This document shows positions 16,974-25,612 of a stretch of DNA of 64,000 bases, one piece after another; the first letter of the stretch is position 1; every line of letters starts with the position of its first letter. The notes below the pieces were generated by a model, which saw only the letters and a program-made list of their open reading frames with translations, was not told the origin of the DNA and did no database searches. The translations under genes and the position numbers were made by a program. The DNA is taken from contig NZ_AEJF01000136.1 in NCBI RefSeq assembly GCF_001028175.1, positions 20,867-84,866 on the forward strand, in the 5' to 3' direction. The stretch is from Caballeronia mineralivorans PML1(12) (GTDB taxonomy: Bacteria; Pseudomonadota; Gammaproteobacteria; Burkholderiales; Burkholderiaceae).

Positions 16974-18503
16974 ATGATGAGTACAGCGCCGCTTCTCGAA
17001 GTCGTTGATATCCACAAGCGCTTTACCGGCGTCTATGCGCTGCGTGGCGTGAGCCTTTCGTTCCAGCGTGGGCAGATCTATCATCTGCTCGGCGAGAATG
17101 GCTGTGGCAAGAGCACGCTGATCAAGATCATCTCCGGGGCGCAGCCGCCCGATCAGGGCGAGCTCGTGATCGAAGGCGTAAGGCATGCGCGGCTTGCGCC
17201 GCTGGAGGCGTTGTCAGCGGGTATCGAGACGGTGTATCAGGATCTTTCGCTGCTGCCTAACATGAGCGTCGCGGAGAACGTGGCGTTGACTTCGGAGCTG
17301 GCCGCGCATGCGGGACGGCTTACGCGAACCTTCGATCGCCGCGTGCTGGCGCGCACTGCGGCGTGTGCTTTAGAAGCAGTGGGTTTGCCCGGCGATGCCG
17401 ATTTCCAGGCCACGCTGGTCGAGCAGTTGCCGCTGGCGACGCGGCAACTCGTGGCAATCGCGCGTGCGATTGCGAGCGAGGCGAAGTTCGTCATCATGGA
17501 CGAGCCGACTACATCGCTGACGCAAAAGGAAGTCGATAACCTGATCTCGGTGCTCGCCAAGCTGCGTGCCGATGGCGTGGCCGTGCTGTTCGTGAGCCAT
17601 AAGCTGGATGAGTGTTATGCGATCGGCGGTGAAGTGATCGTGTTGCGCGATGGCCAGAAGATGGCGCAAGGGCCGATCGAGAATTACACGAAGGCGCAGA
17701 TTGGCGAGTTGATGACGGGCAAGCAGTTATCGAACGAGCGGTATCGGCAGGCTGAAGTCATGGATGGTCACGACATCGTGCTGGATGTGAAGGCGTTATC
17801 GCGTTCCCGCCAATTCGCCGATGTCACGTTCTCGCTGCATCGCGGGGAGATTCTTGGCGTGACGGGATTGCTCGACTCGGGGCGCAACGAACTGGCGCGG
17901 GCGCTGGCAGGTGTCGCGCCTGCGGACAGCGGCACGGTCACGCTGGATGGCTCCATCGTGCGGCTCAAGACACCCTCCGACGCGAAGTGGCAACGCATAG
18001 GCTATGTGCCTGAAGACCGCTTGAATGAAGGCCTTTTCCTCGATAAATCCATCCGCGACAACGTCATCACCGCGATGATTTCGAGCTTGCGCGATCGTTT
18101 CGGACAGGTCGACCGGCGACGCACGCGCGAGCTTGCCGAGCGCACCGTGAAGGAACTGCAGATTGCGACGCCTGATGTCGATAAACCGGTTCAGTCGCTT
18201 TCGGGTGGAAACCAGCAACGCGTGTTGATCGGCCGATGGCTTGCCATCGATCCACGCGTCTTGATCCTGCACGGGCCGACCGTGGGCGTGGATGTGGGAT
18301 CGAAGGACATTATTTACCGCATCATGCAGCGGCTGGCGGAGCAGGGCATCGGTATTATTTTGATCAGCGATGACTTGCCTGAGCTGCTGCAGAACTGCGA
18401 TCGAATCCTGATGATGAAGAAAGGCCGTGTCTCGAACGAATATCGTGCGGGGCAATTGACTGAAGCCGATCTTTATCACGCTTTACTTTCAGAGGCAGCA
18501 TGA
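16974..18503 (+). CDS. Sugar ABC transporter ATPase, fused two-domain (RbsA-like)
   Basis: A 509-residue ATPase with two nucleotide-binding domains. The first has an intact Walker A (GENGCGKST, about 43-51), Walker B with VIMDEPT, and a degenerate signature LATRQLVAIARA. The second has a degraded Walker A (GLLDSGRNE) but an intact signature LSGGNQQRVLIGRWLA. This asymmetry is normal for RbsA-type proteins. GAAGG lies 5 bases before the ATG at 16974; a second ATG follows directly. The stop overlaps the next permease by ATGA. Confidence 0.92.
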   Translation: MMSTAPLLEVVDIHKRFTGVYALRGVSLSFQRGQIYHLLGENGCGKSTLIKIISGAQPPDQGELVIEGVRHARLAPLEALSAGIETVYQDLSLLPNMSVAENVALTSELAAHAGRLTRTFDRRVLARTAACALEAVGLPGDADFQATLVEQLPLATRQLVAIARAIASEAKFVIMDEPTTSLTQKEVDNLISVLAKLRADGVAVLFVSHKLDECYAIGGEVIVLRDGQKMAQGPIENYTKAQIGELMTGKQLSNERYRQAEVMDGHDIVLDVKALSRSRQFADVTFSLHRGEILGVTGLLDSGRNELARALAGVAPADSGTVTLDGSIVRLKTPSDAKWQRIGYVPEDRLNEGLFLDKSIRDNVITAMISSLRDRFGQVDRRRTRELAERTVKELQIATPDVDKPVQSLSGGNQQRVLIGRWLAIDPRVLILHGPTVGVDVGSKDIIYRIMQRLAEQGIGIILISDDLPELLQNCDRILMMKKGRVSNEYRAGQLTEADLYHALLSEAA

Positions 18504-19573
18504 GCGAGTCACTTCATCGCGTTGCTCAGACATCGCAAGGCGCTTCCGCGCTGAGTCCGGCGTTGGCGGAGGTTGCGCCCCAGATGCGGCAACTCAGTTT
18601 TACTGCGCGGTTGGTGCGCAATCCTGAATGGTTCACGTTCGGGTTGATTGTCGTGACGTGCCTCGTGGTGGGCACGCTCAATCCACGCTTCTTCCAGTTC
18701 GCGACGCTGTTCGATCTGCTGCATTCAGGAACGACAGTGTCGTTGTTTGCGCTGGGGACGCTAGTCGTGCTGGCGTCGGGCGGTATCGATGTATCGTTCA
18801 CCGCGATCGCTGCTTTTACGATGTATTCGATCACCAAGGCTGTGTTTGCGTGGTGGCCCGATGCGCCGTTTGTTCTGATTCTGCTTTGTGGCGCGGTGGG
18901 TGGCGTGTTGCTTGGGCTGATCAATGGCGTGCTGGTGCATCGGCTGAAAGCGCCTTCGTTGATTGTGACTATTGGCACGCAGTATTTGTATCGCGGGTTG
19001 CTGCTGACCTTTGTGGGCACGCAGTTTTTTATGAATATCCCGCACAGCATGGATAGCTTCGGGCGTCTGCCGCTGTTTTTCTATCACACGAACGATGGGC
19101 TTCGGGCGGTGTTGCCGGTGTCGGTGATTGCGCTGTTTTTAGCCGCGGGCGTGACGTGGTGGTTGCTCAATCGAACGATGATGGGGCGCGGTGTTTATGC
19201 GATGGGCGGGAGTTTGCCGATCGCCGAGCGGCTTGGTTATAACCTGCGGGCTATTCACCTGTTTGTTTTTGGTTACACCGGGATGCTGGCGGGGATTGCC
19301 GGGATTTTGCACGTCTCTACTAATCGGCTGGCGAATCCGTTTGATCTGGTTGGGACTGAGCTGGATGTGATCGCGGCGGTGATTCTTGGCGGGGCCCGGA
19401 TTACGGGTGGGACCGGGACCGTGGTCGGGACCCTGCTCGGGGTGATTCTGGTTACGCTCATCAATAGCGTTTTGATTCTGGTCGGCGTGCCCAGTACCTG
19501 GCAGAAGGTGATTATCGGGGCGTTTATTCTGGTGGCGGGGACGTTGTTTGCGCTGGGGCGGCGGGCGGGATAG
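18500..19573 (+). CDS. Sugar ABC transporter permease (RbsC-like), second
   Basis: A 357-residue permease of the BPD_transp_2 family with an N-terminal cytoplasmic tail of about 45 residues and then about ten hydrophobic segments. Typical stretches are LVVLASGGIDVSFTAIAAF, NGVLVHRLKAPSLIVTIGT and VILGGARITGGTGTVVGTLLG. It overlaps the ATPase by 4 bp and is the last gene of the operon. Late in the gene codon choice shifts to G-ending and AT-richer codons than in the enzymes upstream, without loss of frame. Confidence 0.88.
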   Translation: MSESLHRVAQTSQGASALSPALAEVAPQMRQLSFTARLVRNPEWFTFGLIVVTCLVVGTLNPRFFQFATLFDLLHSGTTVSLFALGTLVVLASGGIDVSFTAIAAFTMYSITKAVFAWWPDAPFVLILLCGAVGGVLLGLINGVLVHRLKAPSLIVTIGTQYLYRGLLLTFVGTQFFMNIPHSMDSFGRLPLFFYHTNDGLRAVLPVSVIALFLAAGVTWWLLNRTMMGRGVYAMGGSLPIAERLGYNLRAIHLFVFGYTGMLAGIAGILHVSTNRLANPFDLVGTELDVIAAVILGGARITGGTGTVVGTLLGVILVTLINSVLILVGVPSTWQKVIIGAFILVAGTLFALGRRAG

Positions 19574-19595
19574 GGAGCGTTGTTCATGGTTCTAC

Positions 19596-20315
19596 TCACT
19601 TCCTCGGGACCATCCCCGTCTCGGTAATCAACGAATCAAACTGATCCAGCTGAGAAAACCGCACCGCCTTCACTTTCCCCAACTTGCTGGCATCCACAAC
19701 AAGATGCCTCTCGACCGCGCTCTCCATCGCAGCCTGTTTAATTGCCACTTCGTGAAAATTCCAGCACGTCACGCCACGCGTCTGATCCACTCCACCGGCC
19801 GAAATAAACGCCTTATTAATGCCCATTCGCCGCAACGTCTCGATACTTTCATCGCTGGAAAACGAATCCGACGAGGGTGCATAAACGCCGCCCAGTAAAA
19901 TCATCCGCACATTAGCCTTGCGCCGCAAAATCTCGGCCACATTCAGCGAATAACACAGCACCGTCAAATGCATTTCCGCAGGAATGAGCCGCGCCAAGGT
20001 GGTCAGCGTCGTCCCGCAATCGATGAAAATGGTCTCGTTGTCCGCAAGCAGCCGCGCCGCCACCGCCGATGCCTCCGCCTTGGCCTGCGCGAAATGATCC
20101 TTCTCTTCGTCGATCGTATAACCGGCACTGTTCGGGACATCCGAGGCGCGAACGATATAACCGCCAAGATACGTGAAGGTCCCCGGACTTGCCGCAATGT
20201 CGCGGCGAACCGTCATCTCCGATACATCGAGCAAGGTCGCAGCATCGCGAAGACGCATCACGCTTTGCTCACGCAAAGCATCGGCAAGAACACGCAAACG
20301 ATCGCTTTTGGTCAT
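19596..20315 (-). CDS. DeoR/GlpR family transcriptional repressor
   Basis: A 239-residue DeoR-type regulator. The N-terminal winged helix contains LRDAATLLDVSEMTVRRDIA (about 25-44), and the C-terminal sugar-phosphate-binding domain has IFIDCGTTLTTLARLIP, MILLGGVYAPSSDSF and KAFISAGGVD. Such repressors are released by a phosphorylated sugar, here probably deoxyribose-5-phosphate. The gene faces the sugar operon from its far end. TTGTTA/TAACAA arms upstream resemble those before deoC, suggesting control of the operon and of itself. ATG at 20315 was preferred to the TTG two codons earlier. Confidence 0.9.
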   Translation of the reverse strand: MTKSDRLRVLADALREQSVMRLRDAATLLDVSEMTVRRDIAASPGTFTYLGGYIVRASDVPNSAGYTIDEEKDHFAQAKAEASAVAARLLADNETIFIDCGTTLTTLARLIPAEMHLTVLCYSLNVAEILRRKANVRMILLGGVYAPSSDSFSSDESIETLRRMGINKAFISAGGVDQTRGVTCWNFHEVAIKQAAMESAVERHLVVDASKLGKVKAVRFSQLDQFDSLITETGMVPRK

Positions 20316-20357
20316 TCGCAAAGGGCAGTGGACGCAAGCTACACGTCGTGAATGTGG

Positions 20358-20396
20358 TTGTTAGATTTTGCTCGCTAGATGAAATGATTATAACAA
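20358..20396. promoter_or_regulatory. TTGTTA...TAACAA arms upstream of the DeoR-type gene
   Basis: TTGTTA at 20358-20363 and its reverse complement TAACAA at 20391-20396 lie 43-81 bp upstream of the repressor start. The second arm is part of GATTATAACAAGC, close to AATCATAACAACC found before deoC at 9721-9733. This supports a common operator and autoregulation. Confidence 0.4.
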
Positions 20397-20567
20397 GCTC
20401 AATTGCGAATAGTGATCGGGGAAAACGCTTTGCGATTAAGGGGGTTATGAAATCTGCGGCAGCCTAAACGATGAAGCGCAAACCGGCGATTATCCAGCGG
20501 CGCGTGCTGACGGTCGCCGCGATTCCTCAAAAGCCCGGCCTTGAATTTAAGAGATTTCTTCGATGGA

Positions 20568-21437
20568 TTAGTGCGACGGGGCGCCGACCGAACTCGGATT
20601 CTCAAGCCACCGCGAGATGGCCGACAGTACCTGGGTCTCTATGCCGAGGAAGCCGTGCGGCGACTTGGCGCCGCATTCGCCAGCGCGAAGCCCGCCGCGC
20701 TCGCTGCTCGACACGGCCAGAAACTGCAACCGGCTGTCCTCAGCGAGAGCACGGGCCGCACTAAATGGTGAAACCCGGCACCCGTCGTTCTCGTTCGACA
20801 CAACGAGGACCGGCGTCGCGTTGACGTCCCAGTGCACACCCGAGAGACCTGACTGGCCATTCATGCCGATTGTGACGGGCGAGGTGAGGACATACGCGTC
20901 GGCCAACCGGGGCTCCCGCTTGAGCACGTTGCCAATTGAAATCGTGCCCCGGCTGGTGCCCACGAGCGCAATCTTTGCGGCTGGAAAACTCTGCCTGAGA
21001 GCCGCGACCACGACGTGCACGTCTTGCGCGTGAGCTTCGCTCAGGCGGAACTCATCATTCATGCCGGATGATCGATCCGACGGTGCATCAACGATAGCGA
21101 GCGCATCGCCCGCAGACAGCCAGTATTCTGCGGTCCGCAGAAGAAAATTTGCCCTCAGTGTCGTAGGACCGGTGTCGTCGAGAGCGACCATACCGTTGTC
21201 GCCGGCAAACAGTACGATGACCCATGGCGGCGCGGCAGACGGCTGTTCGATGAAGATCGCCTGCGTCTGCTGCCCGCGTATCGGCAGCCGCACCAGTTCG
21301 CCCGAATACGCCGGAAGTGCGCTCACGACAGTGCATGCAAAAGCACATACTGGAACGGCGATTCGCAGCAGCAGTTTCTGGAGACTGCCGCTGAAATTGG
21401 CAATAGCGCGCCGGGTTGTCGATTTTTTATCGGGCAT
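20568..21437 (-). CDS. Exported alpha/beta hydrolase-like protein
   Basis: A 289-residue protein with a long N-terminal region of about 25 polar residues followed by a hydrophobic signal/anchor (LRIAVPVCAFACTVVSALPAYSG). The rest has an alpha/beta hydrolase layout: the nucleophile elbow GTSRG in VGTSRGTISIGN (about 169), an aspartate in VVSNENDGCRV (about 231), and a late histidine in KSPHGFLG (about 271). A periplasmic or membrane-anchored esterase or peptidase is likely, but the substrate is unknown. No operon partner is visible; it is followed by 250 bp of non-coding sequence before the DeoR-type gene. Confidence 0.75.
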   Translation of the reverse strand: MPDKKSTTRRAIANFSGSLQKLLLRIAVPVCAFACTVVSALPAYSGELVRLPIRGQQTQAIFIEQPSAAPPWVIVLFAGDNGMVALDDTGPTTLRANFLLRTAEYWLSAGDALAIVDAPSDRSSGMNDEFRLSEAHAQDVHVVVAALRQSFPAAKIALVGTSRGTISIGNVLKREPRLADAYVLTSPVTIGMNGQSGLSGVHWDVNATPVLVVSNENDGCRVSPFSAARALAEDSRLQFLAVSSSERGGLRAGECGAKSPHGFLGIETQVLSAISRWLENPSSVGAPSH

Positions 21438-21888
21438 TCTGCAACCGCGTCATTGTGTAACTCGCAGCATAGGTCAGCCGGATAAAGAATGCAGCAGCCG
21501 GGAAGCTACATGACAGAGAATCGGCCGCTGAGATCCAGTAGGCGCGAAAATATGCGGTCACGCTGCTGTGGCAGGCCGAATTGATCGAAATGGGCCATTC
21601 CGAGATGGCAGTGTCTGGCAGCACGCGGCCATCAAGAGCCGTTCGTGCACGATTTGCGACCGTCTGTTACCGGGCCGGCACGAGACGATCGCTAAAGTCG
21701 CTTGCCCCCGCTCGTCGGTGTCGACCTACCTGAAATGCTACTGGCGTTGAGTTGTCCGCCACAAGAGGTGGAGATTTGAGCGTGTCATCGCCGCCGACAC
21801 GATCTCGGCTCGCTGCAAGATCGTTCAATACTTTTGGCCTGAATCTACCTAGCATTCCCTCTATCGCTTGTTTTTCTGGAGAGATGCT
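21438..21888. other. Gene-less stretch
   Basis: About 450 bp between the exported hydrolase (minus strand) and the DUF2000 operon (plus strand). It should carry both promoters. Short open frames exist but none has a ribosome site together with a recognisable protein sequence, and I see no clear repeat, hairpin or operator. Confidence 0.4.
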
Positions 21889-22341
21889 TTGTTATTACAA
21901 AACGAACCAAGTGGCGCTAACGCCATTGAAGCCCCGCCCGAGCCGGAGCGTTGTGTCATCGTCGTGGACGAAGCGCTCCCGCCCGGCAAAGCCTCGAACG
22001 CCGCTGCAGTGGTGGCGTTCACGCTGGGCCAGCGCCACAGCCATCTCGTCGGAGAGCCCTTGCGAGAGCAGGACGGCACGGCGCACCCTGGTCTCATTCC
22101 CATTGGCATCCCGGTTCTCAAAGCCCCGGCTGGTCAGTTGAACGCGCTGCGCCAAAAATCGCTGGTGCACTGCGACGTGGTCGACTTTCCTGTGCAAGGA
22201 CAGGCCACAGTCGACTACGACGCCTTTTTACACGCGGTGCGCGTGCTGCCGGGCGAGTCCCTCCAGTACCTGGCAGTCGGACTGGTCGGACCCAGGAAGA
22301 AGGTTGGCAAACTGGTGGGCGGCTTCGCCCTGTTCGCATGA
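21889..22341 (+). CDS. DUF2000 domain protein
   Basis: A 150-residue protein of the DUF2000 family, recognised from VVDEALPPGKASNAAAVVAF near the start, HPGLIPIGIPVLKA in the middle and LQYLAVGLVGPRKKVGKLVGG at the end. The family has a fold like that of peptidyl-tRNA hydrolase 2, but its function is not established. I place the start at a TTG at 21889 because GGAGAG lies 5 bases upstream; an earlier in-frame TTG at 21868 is less well placed and the only nearby ATG is out of frame. Its stop overlaps the enoyl-CoA hydratase start (ATGA), making it the first gene of a four-gene operon. Confidence 0.75.
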   Translation: MLLQNEPSGANAIEAPPEPERCVIVVDEALPPGKASNAAAVVAFTLGQRHSHLVGEPLREQDGTAHPGLIPIGIPVLKAPAGQLNALRQKSLVHCDVVDFPVQGQATVDYDAFLHAVRVLPGESLQYLAVGLVGPRKKVGKLVGGFALFA

Positions 22342-23072
22342 TGGATACAAACCTCACCGCGGAGCTCCACGGCCACGTCTGGTCTGTGGGCATAGGCCGT
22401 CCGGAAAAGCGCAATGCGCTGAACGGCCCTCTGTTCGAAGCGTTGGCAAACACCTTGCGCGTGGCGCAAGGAGACGAGCGTGTTCGTTGCGTGCTGTTGC
22501 ACGGAACCAGCGAATGTTTTTGCTCGGGCCACGACACGGCCGAGTTCGCTTCCTTGTGGCCGCAGGCAGCCGACGGCGCGGTCGCGCGCTGCATCGAGGC
22601 CTTCGCGGACCAGCCCAAGCCGCTCGTGGCAGCTGTCAATGGCGCGGCAGTCGGGTTTGGTGCCACGTTGCTGCTGCACGCCGACTGGGTGGTCGCCGGC
22701 GAGGGGGTCATGTTCCGCTTTCCGTTTGCCGATCTCGGGATCGTGCCTGAAGCTGGCGCAACCGCATTGCTGGCCCGCCGGGTCGGCGATTTGTGTGCAC
22801 GCGACTGGCTCATGAGCGGCCGGCCGATAACGGCCGCGGAGGCATTGCAGCGGGGCTTCGTTTCGCGCGTGGTGCCAGACGCGGATGTGCGCGCAGCTGC
22901 CGACGAATACTGCGCGCTGCTATCCGCCAAGCCGCCGACAGCGTTGCAAAGTATGCGGCGTCTGTTGCGGGAGGGCGCCACGCTGCCAGCCAGCGAAGCC
23001 ATCCAGCGCGAGCTTGCCCATCTGAACGAGTTCATTCCTGCCGTTACCCGGCGCTCGATCCCTCATGCCTAA
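22338..23072 (+). CDS. Enoyl-CoA hydratase/isomerase family protein
   Basis: A 244-residue crotonase-superfamily enzyme. Visible features are the N-terminal GRPEKRNALNGPLFEAL, the first oxyanion-hole region CFCSGHDTAEF, and the second AAVNGAAVGFGATLLLHADW, followed by FPFADLGIVPEAGATALLARRVG. At the second catalytic position it carries GIVPEAGA, the glutamate-type found in hydratases and some isomerases. It overlaps both neighbours (ATGA with DUF2000, 8 bp with the quinone reductase), so co-translation is likely. The CoA substrate is unknown. Confidence 0.85.
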   Translation: MMDTNLTAELHGHVWSVGIGRPEKRNALNGPLFEALANTLRVAQGDERVRCVLLHGTSECFCSGHDTAEFASLWPQAADGAVARCIEAFADQPKPLVAAVNGAAVGFGATLLLHADWVVAGEGVMFRFPFADLGIVPEAGATALLARRVGDLCARDWLMSGRPITAAEALQRGFVSRVVPDADVRAAADEYCALLSAKPPTALQSMRRLLREGATLPASEAIQRELAHLNEFIPAVTRRSIPHA

Positions 23073-23787
23073 AGTTCACGTCGTCCACGCCCACCCGGAG
23101 CCGCGCTCTTTCTGCACGGCCATGGCCCATGAAGCCCAGCGCCTGCTGGAGTTGCGCGGCGACGATGTGAGTTTTTCAGACCTCTACGCGCTCAACTTCG
23201 ATCCCGTGGCGCGCGCTATTGATTTCTCCGAGCGCGCCAACAGCGACTACCTCGTCTACGCCAAGGAGCAGCGCCACGCACTTGAGTGCAACGCCCTTGC
23301 GCCCGACATCCAGCGGGAAGTCGACGCGCTGCTGGCCAGCGATACGCTGGTGCTGGTGTTCCCGCTCTACTGGTTTTCGGTGCCTGCGCTTATCAAGGGA
23401 TGGATCGACCGCTGTTTCCTGTCCGGCGCGCTTTACGGCGGCAAGCGCATCTACGGTCGCGGTGGCATGGTCGGCAAGCGCGCGGTGGTCGGGGTAAGCC
23501 TGGGCGGCCGGGAGCACATGTTCGGGCCGCAAGGGATACATGGCGAACTTGCACGCGGCATGCTGCGTCACCTGCTACAGGGGACCCTGGGTTACGTCGG
23601 TTATGAAGTGCTCGATCCGTTCTTTGCCTGGCACATTCCTTACTGTTCGCACGCCCAGCGAGTCGACACGCTCAAGCGATGGGGCGACTTCGTCGCCCGC
23701 CTCGACGAGCAGCCGCGCATGCCGATGCCGCGGCTTGAGGAATATGATGAAATCTTCCAGCCACTTCCAGGGGCAGCCTCACCATGA
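23065..23787 (+). CDS. NAD(P)H-dependent quinone oxidoreductase, flavodoxin fold
   Basis: A 240-residue member of the NQO1/KefF/MdaB group of FMN- or FAD-dependent quinone reductases. It starts with VHVVHAHPEPRSFCTAMAHEA, the flavin phosphate loop; LVLVFPLYWFSVPALIKGWIDRCF (about 95-118) is the family signature, and GVSLGGREHMFGPQGIHG follows. It probably performs two-electron reduction of quinones or other electrophiles. It overlaps the enoyl-CoA hydratase gene by 8 bp and the AraC gene by 4 bp. Confidence 0.87.
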   Translation: MPKVHVVHAHPEPRSFCTAMAHEAQRLLELRGDDVSFSDLYALNFDPVARAIDFSERANSDYLVYAKEQRHALECNALAPDIQREVDALLASDTLVLVFPLYWFSVPALIKGWIDRCFLSGALYGGKRIYGRGGMVGKRAVVGVSLGGREHMFGPQGIHGELARGMLRHLLQGTLGYVGYEVLDPFFAWHIPYCSHAQRVDTLKRWGDFVARLDEQPRMPMPRLEEYDEIFQPLPGAASP

Positions 23788-24617
23788 ACACCACTGGACC
23801 GACGAAGTCGATCAAGCTCTGGCACGCGCCAGACGTCATGGACGCCGTCATGCTCAAGGGCCAGTTCGTCGGCCACCGCTATCCGCCGCACGCGCACGAC
23901 ACGCATTGCCTTGCGGTGATTACGGGCGGGGCGCTGGCGGTCGAAGTTCAGGACGAGCGACGCGTGTGCCGCCGTGGCGACGTGATCGTCATTGATGCCG
24001 ACGTGGTGCACGCCGGTTCGGCCGCCGGCGATGGGCAATGGAAGATGCGCGTGGCACATGTGCAGCCCGCAGCCCTGGCTGCCTATTGCGAGAGGCTTGG
24101 CATTCCCCGGCGCGAGCGGTTCGACATCCCGAGTCCGTTCGTCGCCGACGCTGAACTGTCACAGCAGCTCTACGGCGTGAACTGGTGTTCCGAGGTGGAC
24201 GAGGACTGCTTCAAGCGCAGTGAAACGCTGGCCCGCGCCGTCATCGGCTTGCATGCCCGACACACGGGCCGGTCTGCCGCGCTGCCCGTGGTGCGCAGCG
24301 AGCCCGCGCTGGCGCGCGCGGTCAAGTCCCGGCTGCGCGACGAACTGCACGCACACCTGACCTTGTCGACGCTTGCGTGCGAGTTTGGCGTGACGCCTTT
24401 CGTGCTGCTGCGTGCCTTTGTGCGCGACGCGGGATTGAGCCCGCATGCCTTCCAGCAACAGGAACGCGTGCGCAATGCGATGCCGTTGTTGCGAGCCGGC
24501 AGGCCCATCGCAGAGGTGGGCGCGCTAATGGGTTTTGCGGACCAACCGCACTTCACGCGCGTGTTCAAGCAGCAGACTGGCGTGACGCCGAAGGTCTATC
24601 AGGATGCCTTCTCATGA
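23784..24617 (+). CDS. AraC family transcriptional regulator
   Basis: A 277-residue regulator with an N-terminal cupin-like arabinose-binding domain (RYPPHAHDTHCLAVITGGAL) and a C-terminal pair of helix-turn-helices (HLTLSTLACEFGVTPFVLLRAF, then RAGRPIAEVGALMGFADQPH) ending FTRVFKQQTGVTPKVYQ. It is the last gene of the DUF2000-hydratase-quinone reductase operon and overlaps its neighbour by ATGA; it probably activates that operon in response to a small ligand, perhaps a reactive quinone or acid. Confidence 0.88.
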   Translation: MNTTGPTKSIKLWHAPDVMDAVMLKGQFVGHRYPPHAHDTHCLAVITGGALAVEVQDERRVCRRGDVIVIDADVVHAGSAAGDGQWKMRVAHVQPAALAAYCERLGIPRRERFDIPSPFVADAELSQQLYGVNWCSEVDEDCFKRSETLARAVIGLHARHTGRSAALPVVRSEPALARAVKSRLRDELHAHLTLSTLACEFGVTPFVLLRAFVRDAGLSPHAFQQQERVRNAMPLLRAGRPIAEVGALMGFADQPHFTRVFKQQTGVTPKVYQDAFS

Positions 24618-25042
24618 TGAGGTGATTTGACCGTGTGAGCTGCCGTGAAGGGCGTACACGGAAAAGCATCGGCGCGGATGTTGATCTGCAACGGTACAGA
24701 GAAAGCGAAAACTCTTTTCGAATTCCGCATTGGCATAAACAGTTAGGATTCCAATGGATTTGTATCGTTATGTATCTAACCAAATACTTCATGCATCGGC
24801 TTACGAAACTACCTTTGGGCGAACATATTCGGAATTCCCCTGCGTCGAAAGCGCCGGAGCCCCGTTGGCGAATGATAAGCGCGAAAGCGAGACAAGCGAA
24901 GTCGAAATGCATTGTCGCAATAACAAAGGCATTGTGACTTTAACCAACGTCAACACCCTGGGAATTGACGAATCGCAGTGCATGCACTAGCGATCAAATA
25001 TCCAGTTGCCGCCCAACCTGGCGATCCAGACGAAGCTCCGGA
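24618..25042. other. Gene-less, AT-richer stretch
   Basis: About 425 bp between the AraC gene and the convergent lipoprotein pair. Base composition is closer to even than in the coding regions around it. Two open frames of 78 and 100 codons overlap here but lack ribosome sites and any recognisable protein sequence. No strong hairpin seen. It marks the left edge of the accessory region. Confidence 0.4.
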
Positions 25043-25612
25043 CTACGTGGCTTTGACGAAATCCGGATCTTCGAAGAGCTTGCGAAGCAGATCCTGGAAG
25101 ATGGCCGTGGTGTGGTTAAGTCCGTTCGACGCGGCGAGCACACCAAGAAACTCCGAATCCCACTGGGTGTTCACGCGCAGCAGTTTGTCATACCGGACGG
25201 TCTGGTCCCGTCTGACGACAAAGTGTGCCGCCAGTTCTGCCTTACCGTCTGTCACGTGGACTTCAAGCAGCGTTGCTTCCAACGTTGCAGTTGCGCTAGC
25301 GTCGTAATTCCCCGACGTTGACAGCTCGGTACGTATCGCTTCGTTCAGGTATGAGGACCACGAACCGCTTCCGGGCGCAGAGAATCGAATGGCTCGCACC
25401 GATGTCTGAACGTCGGAGGGATCGGCTCCGGTCGTCACCCGGTAGCGTGCTTCAGGAGGAAGACGCGCTAGCGTCATCTGGTTCGCCACACTGGCCTGGT
25501 AGGACAGCACTTGCTGCGTGACGCACCCGCTCACGGTCAGCGCACCAGCCAGGATCGCCGATCCGGCAAGCGATCTGGCAAAGCGCCGACGGGCTCCGGG
25601 GTAGCGTGTCAC
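25043..25612 (-). CDS. Predicted lipoprotein of unknown function
   Basis: A 189-residue protein with a twin-basic start, a hydrophobic stretch and a lipobox LTVSGC (cysteine at about 30), so it is probably anchored in the outer or inner membrane. The mature part contains VRAIRFSAPGSGSWSSYLNEAIRTEL and TATLEATLLEVHVTDGKAEL, a pattern resembling small lipoproteins that assemble around an alpha/beta core, but I cannot name a family. It overlaps the upstream lipoprotein gene by 4 bp (ATGA), and the two products probably work together. Confidence 0.7.
   Translation of the reverse strand: MTRYPGARRRFARSLAGSAILAGALTVSGCVTQQVLSYQASVANQMTLARLPPEARYRVTTGADPSDVQTSVRAIRFSAPGSGSWSSYLNEAIRTELSTSGNYDASATATLEATLLEVHVTDGKAELAAHFVVRRDQTVRYDKLLRVNTQWDSEFLGVLAASNGLNHTTAIFQDLLRKLFEDPDFVKAT

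Noticed and set aside
24635..24990. Two overlapping plus-strand open frames in the gap after the AraC gene
   Set aside because: No ribosome site, no known motif, and each contradicts the other; treated as non-coding.
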